In this document: positions 57,101 through 64,000 of the stretch, in pieces
Layout of the letters: every line of letters begins with the position of its first letter
Position numbering within the stretch: the first letter of the stretch is position 1
Assembly: GCF_037076565.1 (NCBI RefSeq)
Contig: NZ_AP029028.1
Span: 3,286,001-3,350,000 of the forward strand
Reading direction: 5' to 3'
Source of the DNA: Herbaspirillum sp. DW155
Lineage (GTDB): Bacteria > Pseudomonadota > Gammaproteobacteria > Burkholderiales > Burkholderiaceae_D
Length of the DNA: 64,000 nt
Position numbers and translations under genes: made by a program
The notes under the pieces: generated by a model
Databases searched by the model: none
What the model was told of the DNA's origin: nothing
What the model saw: the letters and a program-made list of their open reading frames with translations, nothing else

Positions 57101-57654
57101 AGCGGGGTCGTCACCACCACATACACACCATAGCTCGGACAAGGGATCGTTCCACCATTCACGCCGGAGCAGTACAAGTATTCCCATTTGGTCTGCGTAC
57201 CATCGGCGCGAATCTCCCGGGTCTTGCGACCGAAGCTGTCGTATTGCCATTGCGTCGTCAGGCCGTTGGGGCCCGTCAGGCTGGTGACCTTGCCGAAGCG
57301 CGCATCATAGGTCCGGCTTTCGCTCTGCCCTAATGCATTCGTACTCGTGACGGGAAACTGTCCGTTGGCATCGTATGTGGTGCCACTCGTCCTTGGCGCA
57401 ACCGCTGCTGCTCCGCTGGCCGCCGAACTCGTCGTCGCGCTGACCTTGTTGCCATACACATCATAGGTATAGCTGGTCTCCAGACGCAATTGCGCATTGT
57501 CCGGCTCAATGACCTCCTTGGTCAGCAGGCCCGTCGCCGCGTCATATTCGAAGGACGACGTACGCGTCATCGTGCCCGCTTGCGCCTGGCCCAATACCAG
57601 CAAACTGCCCAACAAAGTCTTACCCAATACGCCATGCCATGGCCGTTTGCGCAC
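54133..57654 (-). CDS. RHS-repeat protein with a C-terminal PD-(D/E)XK-like nuclease toxin domain
   Basis: A 1173-residue protein starting with GTG at 57654 (AAGGGG upstream) and a signal peptide ending near AQAG. Many YD/RHS repeats (for example YDALGNI, YDSLGR) fill residues about 35-800. The conserved core end is DPALGRFMSADP...NRYAYVFNSPLTLADPSGY near 853. A Gly/Ala-rich linker (about 854-1040) leads to the toxin tip, residues 1045-1173. In the tip Asp1083 (RIYDFVV), Glu1097 and Lys1099 (GVEVK) and Gln in QVTFD form a restriction-endonuclease-like site. It would act on DNA or RNA in a neighbouring cell. The immunity candidate follows with a 4-base overlap. Confidence 0.85.
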   Translation of the reverse strand: MRKRPWHGVLGKTLLGSLLVLGQAQAGTMTRTSSFEYDAATGLLTKEVIEPDNAQLRLETSYTYDVYGNKVSATTSSAASGAAAVAPRTSGTTYDANGQFPVTSTNALGQSESRTYDARFGKVTSLTGPNGLTTQWQYDSFGRKTREIRADGTQTKWEYLYCSGVNGGTIPCPSYGVYVVVTTPLASDGTTANGPWSKVYFDSLDREIKTETVGFDGSSIVAKDTQYDSLGRVSRTSLPYYANQTQQWSTVTYDALSRVVLTTAPDGSQSQTTYNGLTTTVTNALNQTQTKVKNSQGQVVKVIDAQNNSLTYQYDAIGNLVATKDPNGNVVQLSYDLRGRKIGMVDPDMGTWSYEYNGFGELIRQTDAKGQVSTISYDKLGRMTSRSEPDLVSTWTYDNCAKGVGKLCSVSSDNGYQKTNSYDSLGRNVSTSTTIDTAYAEGVSYDANGRIATQTYPTGLVVKYVYTSLGYLKEVRNNQTNALLWRGDTQNAMGQLLQQTYGNNVVTQQVFEATTGRLKNIYAGAGNSVQNFSYQYDSLGNMVSRADGNQNLTETFLYDSLNRLTNAVVNSPQAGLSSTNYSYDALGNITNRSDMGSYVYGAVNGRPHALKELNFIHGGKLQYTYDANGALIAEVAVDSTGAVIADRGRTESYTSYGMLKTVSSPSVALSFVYGPDHQRIKQVAPSATTIYLNPDNTGGLFYEKDIKADGTVEHKHYITAGGSVIALIKQTGTTQTINYMHRDQLGSTTTITDESGNVIERLAYEPFGKRRQAGGATDSEGTVVGINTDRGFTNHEHLEELGLIHMNGRVYDPALGRFMSADPYIQAPDNIQSYNRYAYVFNSPLTLADPSGYISLGSIFRSTRKVVSNVWQTVKDLKQPIATIGCTVYTGSAGACAALVTKLSGGSWNQAVKAGLVADATQSAFYMVGTYFPGAAQIGATPASVFQNTVGHAAVGCVSSMLGGGSCGSGALSAGIAAAFGNYNNGGDITQSGFSKDPYIAVFQNAVIGGTGSALSGGKFGNGAVTASFGYLFNQLKHNGQDPNARGNIGVEQAKEMYLERGYSIEGDQVDAYIDGRPKRIYDFVVRDPDGTLRGVEVKTTILHFFNLNVQQVTFDAAVYENGASSRLGQITSVGYVGVGMGIYPKEFQTVALKAILFSKGVVFDVITGLKVK

Positions 57655-57744
57655 AGTACTACCCCTTTGTATTTCTCATTTAGCTTTGCTTGATGAGCAG
57701 TGCTCTGCACCGCTCCCCCTGAATCTCTTTATTTTTACTTCGGC

Positions 57745-59097
57745 TTACGGTGACGTACTCGTTACGCTCGATTTCAGCAAACGACCCAGATACCAGTTCA
57801 CGCTGTCATTGGCGTAGGTGTTCACTGTGCTCTTCTTGAAGCCGTCATCCGTGGTCACATCCACCTTCGTCACATTGCCCCAGTTGTCGTACTCGCTGCT
57901 CGTCGTGATCACCGGCAAGGCCGTGCCGTTGTAGTCCCAACTGCTTTCCACGCTTTGCTTCGCATACACGAAGTACCGTTTCCCTGGGGCTATCGTGCAA
58001 GCCGTCGTGCTGCCTGCAGACGGATCATTGCAGCCATAGCTGGTGGTCGTCTGGCTCAGCACACCGCCATTGCCGCCATTGGCCAGCATCTTCTTTTCCA
58101 ATACCGGCAGCCCTGTGTACGGCCAATCCTGGGAGTACTCGGTGTAAGACGTCAGTCCGGATTCCAATTGCTTTATCTGCATCCAGCGGAACCCCAGCAA
58201 GCCACGGCCACTGGTCAAATCCAACTTCAGGCCGCCATAGCGATACTCTGATCGCAAGGAACCACCCACGCCGTTTTCTGTGGAAATGAAATGCACTACA
58301 TTGACAGGGCCGTGAAGATCTATACGAGGATAGGCGGCCGCGTTGGCCCCAGCATCTTTGGTGTAGACCCCGTTGTTATCCGTGGTGGTATAAAACATCG
58401 ACGTAGATGTCCAATTATTGATATAGACGCGACTATGTCCGTAGCTGACCGGCGTTCCCATCTGCGCAGTAAAAATAGCCTGCCCATTTCTGTAGTCGTA
58501 TAGGCACAAGACATCTGGCGCACCATCGCCATTGACGTCGCTGAGTGTCAATAAAGTACATGAACTTGCATCAAAGCCGTTGGGCAAATACGGTGACTTC
58601 GATGTCCAAGGTGTGAACGAATTGCCTGTACTCAATTGAACGGTCGTGACGGTGGCAGCATTTCCGTAATCGTAGACACAGATCACATCGGCCTTGCCAT
58701 CATTATTGACGTCAGCCACCTTCAACATCCGACATGAGTTCTTTGCATAGAACCCACCCTGGCCTGTTGTAGGACCCCACACCGCCCAATTGGCAAATGA
58801 ATTCCCACGGTTAATCTGTACGGCCGTGGCCGTCATACCAGAACCATAGTCATATACACAAACGATATCTGGGAGACCGTCACCATTGACATCCCCCATC
58901 GCCAGCGCAGCACAAGAGTTCTTGGCATAGAAACCGCCCACCGCGGTTTGCGTCGACCACGCGCTCCAGTTGGCGAAAGAATTACCTTGATTGATTTGGA
59001 CAAAGGTATTGGTCAGCCCGCCCTGCAACGCACTCCACCGACATCGCCGCAACGCCACCGGACGGTCTGGCAGGGAAGCGCCCCCTTCCCCGGCCAT
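57745..59097 (-). pseudogene. VCBS/TcdB-middle-like Rhs partner, 5'-truncated
   Basis: The frame of about 450 residues begins without a proper N-terminus. It carries four FG-GAP/VCBS-type units with DVNGDGLPDIVC, DVNNDGKADVIC and DVNGDGAPDVLC (calcium-binding loops), each next to NSFANW/NSFTPW. The toxin-complex middle region follows (YRYGGLKLDLTSGRGLLGFRWMQIKQLESGL), ending SSVTSTSP. Intact relatives have an SpvB domain in front, which is absent; the first about 25 residues look out of place. It stands 90 bases before the RHS toxin gene in the same direction and probably served in the same delivery system. Confidence 0.75.
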
Positions 59098-59228
59098 CCA
59101 CGATAAGAATTTTCCTACCTTTCTTTAAGCCCCCGCCCATAAACAACGGAATCGCTCAACTTCATACTTAACCCCGTTTCAACACCGTGCCGCATCACGG
59201 TGCCCCAACCCAATCTGAGCAAGACGAT
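59098..59228. other. Junction between the Rhs island and the HerA-like gene
   Basis: This short segment joins the truncated VCBS gene to a plus-strand ATPase gene. No repeat marks the border; the SpvB region expected here is missing, so it is probably a deletion junction. Confidence 0.4.
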
Positions 59229-61055
59229 ATGCTGTTCACAAAAGAAAATAGCCTGGGAAAAATCCAATACAACGCCGGGCTGGATGTCATTGTCAGCTCC
59301 TCTTACGAGCAGCTGCACCGGGCCGGTATCGTACCCGGTCAATTCCTTGCCATCGCTTCGCCTGAGTGGATCAGCGACGGCGCACAGGAATTCATCCTGA
59401 TGCACTTCAAGCATGTTTCATCATCGGCAGCGGGTACCAGCGGCGCCGCCAACCGCGACACCGCCCTCTACGAACTGCACTGCCATGTCATGGGCAACTG
59501 CCGCATCGAGCAGCGCAGCGGAAAACTGGCCTACCATGCCGGCCTGCCCGCCTATGGCACGCTGTTGCTGGCGCCCTCCTGCACCTGCCACGTCCTGCCC
59601 GAGACCATCATGCGCGCCCTGCTGGCGCTGTCCGGCGAGCCCGGCGAAACCTTCGAACTGGGCCATCTACGGTGGAGCGAACATCTCGGCAAGCAGGCGC
59701 ACACGGTGCCGGTCGCCATGAGCGTCAACGAAGTGGTGGGCAAGCGCACCGCCATGTTCGGCAAGACCCGCCTGGGCAAGTCCAACGTGGTCAAGCTGCT
59801 CATGCAGGGCGTGCTCAATGCCACCCGTGAGAGCCGCCACGTCGGTCAACTGGTCTTCGACGTGAACGGCGAATACGCCAACGACAATCCCCAGGACGGC
59901 AATTTCTCCATCGCCTCGGCCTACCCCGAGCGCGTACATGTGTACTTCCTCTCGACCCAGCCACGCGGTGACGGCGAGTTCCTGCGCTACAACTTCTACG
60001 ACATCCCGGAACACGCCCTGGCGATCTTTTCGGAATTGCTTAGCCCCTCGGTGCTGGAGATTGCCGAAGTACGCAACTTCCTCATGATTCGCCTGCCGGC
60101 GCTGTCGGCCCTGAAGAATGCCCGCACCGATGACAGCGCCGCGGCCTTTCGCAAACTCTGCCTGTTCTGGACGCTGCTGCAAGATGCAGGTTTCGAACCG
60201 GGAGATACCGTCTGCACCGAAGTGGCTGTGCGCGGACTGAGCAATGTGGGGTTCACCCAGGCACTGCGCATGGCAGCCTGGCAGGCCATCCGCGCGAAGG
60301 CGCCACCGCCGATGCCCGCCAGCTTCACCGAGATGACCGAAGAAATCCGTGTGCTCTCGGCCTTTTCGCTCAAGTATGCCAACGATCCCAACCTGCGCGT
60401 CGGTCGCACCGAACTGTTTGACGAAGAAGACCGGGTGATGCAGGGGCTGATCTGCCAGAACAATGGCGTGGGTCCCTACTTCCTGCGCGAATGCCTGCAA
60501 TTTCACTCGCCCAGGGCCAGCGATTTTCTGCATGACACCCTGCGCGCCATCGACACCGGCAAGACCGTCATCATCGATCTGGGTGCGGCCAGTGAACGTA
60601 TCGTGCGCTATTTTTCGCGCATCATTTCCGTCGCCGTGTTCCAGCAGCAGGAGCAGAAATTCATCACCGACACCCTGGCCGGACGCTATGTGCAGATCTA
60701 CTTCGAAGAGGCGCACATGATCTTTCCCGTCGATGCCGCCGGCAAGAGCACCACGGACATCTATGCACGCTTTGCCAAGGAAGGCGCCAAGTTCGGCATC
60801 GGCATCGTCTATTCCACCCAGTCGCCCATGTCGGTGAGTTATTCGCTGCTGACGCAGACCGAAAACTTCTTCATCGGCCATCTCTCCAGCAACACCGACG
60901 TCAATGCGCTGATCTCGGTGCAAAACCTGTTTGCTGTGGTCAGAGACGACATCCTGCAATTCCGCGTGCCCGGCTTCATGCGAATACTGAGTTACTCCCG
61001 CCGTTTCGTCCTGCCGGTGCAGGCCAAACGTTTTGACCCTCGAGAAAGGAGTTAG
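59229..61055 (+). CDS. HerA/DUF87-like P-loop ATPase
   Basis: A 608-residue protein. The N-terminal 150 residues form a beta-rich domain like the HAS barrel of HerA. The ATPase shows Walker A GKTRLGKSN (about residue 178), VFDVNGEYANDNPQ, Walker B YFEEAHMIFP (about 491) and a sensor region YSTQSPMSVSYSLLTQTENFFIGHL. HerA-type pumps work with NurA in DNA end processing or in defence pairs with nucleases, but no partner gene lies next to it. The ATG at 59229 is chosen; a GTG at 59187 would add 14 residues. Confidence 0.75.
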   Translation: MLFTKENSLGKIQYNAGLDVIVSSSYEQLHRAGIVPGQFLAIASPEWISDGAQEFILMHFKHVSSSAAGTSGAANRDTALYELHCHVMGNCRIEQRSGKLAYHAGLPAYGTLLLAPSCTCHVLPETIMRALLALSGEPGETFELGHLRWSEHLGKQAHTVPVAMSVNEVVGKRTAMFGKTRLGKSNVVKLLMQGVLNATRESRHVGQLVFDVNGEYANDNPQDGNFSIASAYPERVHVYFLSTQPRGDGEFLRYNFYDIPEHALAIFSELLSPSVLEIAEVRNFLMIRLPALSALKNARTDDSAAAFRKLCLFWTLLQDAGFEPGDTVCTEVAVRGLSNVGFTQALRMAAWQAIRAKAPPPMPASFTEMTEEIRVLSAFSLKYANDPNLRVGRTELFDEEDRVMQGLICQNNGVGPYFLRECLQFHSPRASDFLHDTLRAIDTGKTVIIDLGAASERIVRYFSRIISVAVFQQQEQKFITDTLAGRYVQIYFEEAHMIFPVDAAGKSTTDIYARFAKEGAKFGIGIVYSTQSPMSVSYSLLTQTENFFIGHLSSNTDVNALISVQNLFAVVRDDILQFRVPGFMRILSYSRRFVLPVQAKRFDPRERS

Positions 61056-61274
61056 CCCAGCGATGACATAAATCACCGAGTTAACACAATAACGACATCA
61101 AAAAAACAGGGGAGTTGGACCGCCAAGACAGTCTCCATGCCCACATAGAGTTGATAACAAAGGCATGAAGACACGAGATGACTCTCCCCGGAGCATCTGA
61201 TTTTCACCTATCCCATTGTCTACCTGGCCGACCGTCTTTACGTCGGCCTCTGCTACGTTTTAAGGAATACAAAA

Positions 61275-61997
61275 ATGTCCTCTGTCACTCACACAATACG
61301 TAACAAGGCGCGCCTCCTGCGGCAGGCGCAACGCGGTTTTACCATCGTCGAACTGTCGGTGGCGGTGGCCATCGCCGGGGTGTTGCTGGTTTCGGCCATT
61401 GCACTGGTGCAGGTGGTACTGCGGCAATCGCGGGCTAATGATGTGGTCAGTTCCATTCCACGCGTGATGACCCAGATCGATAAAATTTTTAGCCGCTCCA
61501 CCAACTACGTCGGTCTGAACACCGATGCGGCCATTGGCTTCGGTGCCTTTGAGGGCGTCTTTGACATTACCGGTGCTACCGGCAACCGTCGCGCCAGCAA
61601 CCGTTTCGGCTTTCCCACCACCGTGGATGTCGCCACCGATTTCAGCGGGGCGGGTACCTCATCTGGCTACGTCATCACCTTCGCTGGCATTCCTACCAAC
61701 TCCTGTGCCGATATCGTCTCGTCCGCCTCTGCCACCGGCGTGCGGGCAATTCTTGTGCAACCTGAGGGTGCCATTGGAACCCGTTCCATTACTGCGGCTG
61801 GCATTGCCACTTTGACCCTCGCCGGCATACAGGCCGTCACACAGGGCGGTGCGGATGCAGCAGCTGCCACAGGTGGCGCTGCAGTAGTTCAAGGCCACCT
61901 CGCAAACGGCTCACTGGACATTCCGGCGATGGCCGATGCCCGCGCCTGCGGTACTAACAGACCCAGCGTGAGCATCGGCCTGGTCAACTGGAAGTAA
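61275..61997 (+). CDS. Type IVb-like prepilin 1 (PilS type)
   Basis: A 240-residue protein with a class III signal peptide: basic leader ending QRG, then FTIVELSVAVAIAGVLLVSAIAL with Glu at mature position 5. The C-terminal domain has FAGIPTNSCADIVSSA and a later Cys (ARACGTNRPS), the disulfide pattern of PilS-type pilins of type IVb systems. AAGGA precedes the ATG. First gene of a pilus cluster. Confidence 0.8.
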   Translation: MSSVTHTIRNKARLLRQAQRGFTIVELSVAVAIAGVLLVSAIALVQVVLRQSRANDVVSSIPRVMTQIDKIFSRSTNYVGLNTDAAIGFGAFEGVFDITGATGNRRASNRFGFPTTVDVATDFSGAGTSSGYVITFAGIPTNSCADIVSSASATGVRAILVQPEGAIGTRSITAAGIATLTLAGIQAVTQGGADAAAATGGAAVVQGHLANGSLDIPAMADARACGTNRPSVSIGLVNWK

Positions 61998-62068
61998 TCC
62001 GTCGGTAAAAAGTTTCGCTCAATGCCGGTTCTCTCAGGAATCGGTATTGATGTCCTTTAAGGATTCCG

Positions 62069-62710
62069 ATGAGAAAAATCCAGTCCGGCTACACGCTCGT
62101 AGAGCTCTCCGTCGCACTGGCCTTGGCCGGCACGATCGTGCTGGCCAGCGTCGCGGGCACGATGTCGCTGATCGATCAGCAGCGCGTCAACGACTTCGCC
62201 GTGCAGAATGCTGATGCCATCAAGCGTATCAACGATGTTTATGCCCAGCTGTCCAACTATAACGGTCTGTCTCTGAGACAAGCGGTGTCCTTCGGGGCTT
62301 TCCGCCAGTTCATCATCAACAACGCCGGCACCGACAACGTGACCGTGACCCATCCCTTCGGCGGCGCCATCGGTGTGGCTCCGATCAACAACGGCGGGTT
62401 CATGGCCTGGGGGCTGTATCTCAACGCGGTCCCTGCAAAGTATTGCAGCGACCTGTTGTTCCAGGCCGAGCCGCTATCGGATGCGCTGGTGGTCTTTCCT
62501 GACGGGATGGCCAACCCTGTGGGCTGGGCACCCAGCCTCGGCATCAACACCGCCCTTCCCGCGATCATCGTCACCGCAGGCTTTGGCGGCAGCGCCCCGA
62601 TCTTCGCCAAGAACCTGAACACCGATCTTGCTCCCAATACGCTGGGGCAGGCATGCAATGCCGTCGGCAACAACTTTGGTGTACTGCTAGTGAGATCCAA
62701 ACTACGATGA
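62069..62710 (+). CDS. Type IVb-like prepilin 2 (PilS type)
   Basis: A 213-residue protein with a very short leader (MRKIQSG) and YTLVELSVALALAGTIVLASVAG. The C-terminal domain has LNAVPAKYCSDLLF and a second Cys in LGQACNAVG, as in prepilin 1. AAGGA precedes the ATG. Its stop overlaps the start of prepilin 3 (ATGA). Confidence 0.8.
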   Translation: MRKIQSGYTLVELSVALALAGTIVLASVAGTMSLIDQQRVNDFAVQNADAIKRINDVYAQLSNYNGLSLRQAVSFGAFRQFIINNAGTDNVTVTHPFGGAIGVAPINNGGFMAWGLYLNAVPAKYCSDLLFQAEPLSDALVVFPDGMANPVGWAPSLGINTALPAIIVTAGFGGSAPIFAKNLNTDLAPNTLGQACNAVGNNFGVLLVRSKLR

Positions 62711-63423
62711 AACGCCTCACCTTACCTCTGCGCCGCAGCGCCAAATACCTTGATGGCCGCCCAGGCGAGGCCCCCATGCAGGGGCTGCACCAGCGTGGTT
62801 TCACGCTGGTGGAGTTATCCGTTTCGATGGCCATTGCCGCCATTCTGGTGTTGTCCTCGCTGGTGGTGCTACGCCAGCAACTCGATCAAGCCCTGGTGAG
62901 TTCGTCTTCCTTTTTTTTACAGCAGACGATGGTGTCCCTGCAGGATTTTTTTGTAGGCGACAACAACAGCGCTCCCATCAACAACAATGTGCTGACCAAT
63001 AGCGATGCCGTAGCTCGGGCATACGTCAGCACCGACACCGACGGCAATCTCCAGATTACCAATAGCTGGGGCGGCCGGCTGTTCCTTGACCCGCTCATCA
63101 CCGGGCAAAACAGCGATTGGGTATTACAGGTTTCAGGTCTGCCCATGCGTCTGTGCGCCGACATCGTGCAGAACCTGGAATCGAGCCTCAATGCCGCCTC
63201 CCTGCGTCATACCCTGGCCGGCGCGGCCGCCGCCGACACCCAACGTGTCAGCAACGCGGTCGCACTCAATACGGACAATCTGCTCGGCGCAGCGCAACCC
63301 AATGTGCAAGTGCTGAAGAACTCTCCTTATACCCCCATCAACCCCTTGGCCCTGCGCAACCTGTGCGAAACCAGGCAGCCTTATTTCAACCTTTTCCTCG
63401 CGGGCAAAAAGCATGCGCTGTGA
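62707..63423 (+). CDS. Type IVb-like prepilin 3
   Basis: A 238-residue protein with a long leader of about 30 residues ending HQRG and then FTLVELSVSMAIAAILVLSSLVVL. The C-terminal domain repeats the pattern VSGLPMRLCADIVQNLE with a second Cys in ALRNLCETRQ. The long leader is typical of type IVb pilins. Translationally coupled to prepilin 2. Confidence 0.78.
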   Translation: MKRLTLPLRRSAKYLDGRPGEAPMQGLHQRGFTLVELSVSMAIAAILVLSSLVVLRQQLDQALVSSSSFFLQQTMVSLQDFFVGDNNSAPINNNVLTNSDAVARAYVSTDTDGNLQITNSWGGRLFLDPLITGQNSDWVLQVSGLPMRLCADIVQNLESSLNAASLRHTLAGAAAADTQRVSNAVALNTDNLLGAAQPNVQVLKNSPYTPINPLALRNLCETRQPYFNLFLAGKKHAL

Positions 63424-63438
63424 AGAAATCATCCAATT

Positions 63439-63963
63439 ATGAAAATGCTCTCATCTCCCCTTGCGCCATCTGACCGTTCTGCCAGCCGCCCGCGTCACTG
63501 GCTAGGCGCCCTCGCGCTGATGGCTGTGTGTCTACCCGCCCTGGCCCAAGAGGCGGCCGGGCAAGCTCCTGACGCGCCGGCGGCAACCGGCGCCCTCGCC
63601 CGTGCCTCGGTCTGGCTGCCCAATGGCACCCCGGTCACGCCCGATCTGTCCGATGGCATCAGCATCTCCGCGCTGGGCCCGCAGCCTGATCCGGGCGTGC
63701 AGCAATGGCAGGTGCGGCGCGCTGACGTATCGGTGCGCCGCATGTTGCAGCGCTGGGGCCACGAGGCCGGCTGGCAACTGTTATGGGATGCCCCCCGCGA
63801 TTTCCCCATCGAGACCGAACTGCAGTTGTCGGGCCGTATCGAGCAGGTCGTCAGCGCCGTGGTGGAGTCGCTGGCCGTGACCGACCATCCGGTGCAGGCC
63901 CGCATCAATAGCGAGCTGCGCATCATCCGCATCGGCAGCTATCTGGAAAGCAAGGCCCGCTAA
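63439..63963 (+). CDS. TcpQ/PilL-like pilus biosynthesis protein
   Basis: A 174-residue protein with a signal peptide (cleavage near ALAQE) and a C-terminal domain of TcpQ type: QQWQVRRADVSVRRMLQRWGHEAGWQLLWDAPRDFPI followed by SGRIEQVVSAVVESL. Such domains help the secretin of type IVb pili. It lies 15 bases after prepilin 3. Confidence 0.8.
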   Translation: MKMLSSPLAPSDRSASRPRHWLGALALMAVCLPALAQEAAGQAPDAPAATGALARASVWLPNGTPVTPDLSDGISISALGPQPDPGVQQWQVRRADVSVRRMLQRWGHEAGWQLLWDAPRDFPIETELQLSGRIEQVVSAVVESLAVTDHPVQARINSELRIIRIGSYLESKAR

Positions 63964-63981
63964 GGGCCATCGAGGTAACTT

Positions 63982-64000
63982 ATGAATATCGAACACATCA
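63982..64000 (+). CDS. Start of the next pilus gene, cut by the window end
   Basis: ATGAATATCGAACACATCA follows GAGGTAACTT and begins a frame MNIEHI. By position the gene is likely to encode the secretin (PilN/TcpC-like) or a related pilus protein; too little is present to say. Confidence 0.4.

Noticed and set aside
1..64000. CRISPR arrays
   Set aside because: No regularly spaced short direct repeats were seen; repeated motifs are IS ends, RHS repeats or REP-like elements.

Overview
The window looks like chromosomal DNA of a high-GC betaproteobacterium of the Oxalobacteraceae, most like Herbaspirillum. This rests on the nitrate assimilation operon layout, the hemCDXY operon divergent from ppc, the livKHMGF cassette and GC-rich codon use. 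The genus is my inference from family and gene-order knowledge; no search was run.

Layout. 0-3.5 kb is a damaged accessory stretch: a long palindrome, two identical head-to-tail IS5-family (IS427-type) elements, fragments of genes cut by them, and an internally deleted fetB. 3.6-7.8 kb holds a possible glycosyltransferase, a PEBP/YbhB protein with an overlapping AraC regulator, a Gly/Ser-rich exported protein, an MgtC-like protein and YnfA. 7.8-16.6 kb is a complete assimilatory nitrate/nitrite operon (transporter, nirB, nirD, flavoprotein, nasA). Its leader carries a sigma54 promoter, a two-hairpin ANTAR-type RNA target and a terminator in series. tRNA-Pro and tRNA-Arg follow, then a small accessory stretch (methyltransferase, membrane protein, lipoprotein) and an IS1182-type element sitting in a duplicated terminator palindrome (19.7-21.3 kb).

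21-49 kb is mostly conserved chromosome: a chemoreceptor, a GNAT enzyme, a DUF3300 protein, prfC, ppa, hemY-hemX-hemD-hemC, ppc, a heme-uptake cluster (heme oxygenase, DUF454 protein, TonB receptor with a Fur-like box), a dienelactone-hydrolase-like protein, an HDOD protein, argH, livKHMGF and tRNA-Leu.

49-59 kb is an accessory island of Rhs/SpvB toxin-immunity material, read mostly on the minus strand. It holds an RHS protein with a PD-(D/E)XK-like nuclease tip and an overlapping immunity candidate. It also holds a 5'-truncated VCBS/TcdB-like partner and the remains of a second locus: an SpvB N-terminus fused by deletion to a CxxC, deaminase-like toxin tail plus its immunity candidate. A nested pair of IS5 elements lies between them. 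59-64 kb has a HerA/DUF87-like ATPase and the start of a type IVb pilus cluster with three PilS-like prepilins and a TcpQ/PilL-like protein; the cluster runs off the window.

The best candidates for a closer look are the nitrate-operon leader, the two toxin-immunity pairs, and the IS1182-type insertion that duplicated a whole terminator hairpin.
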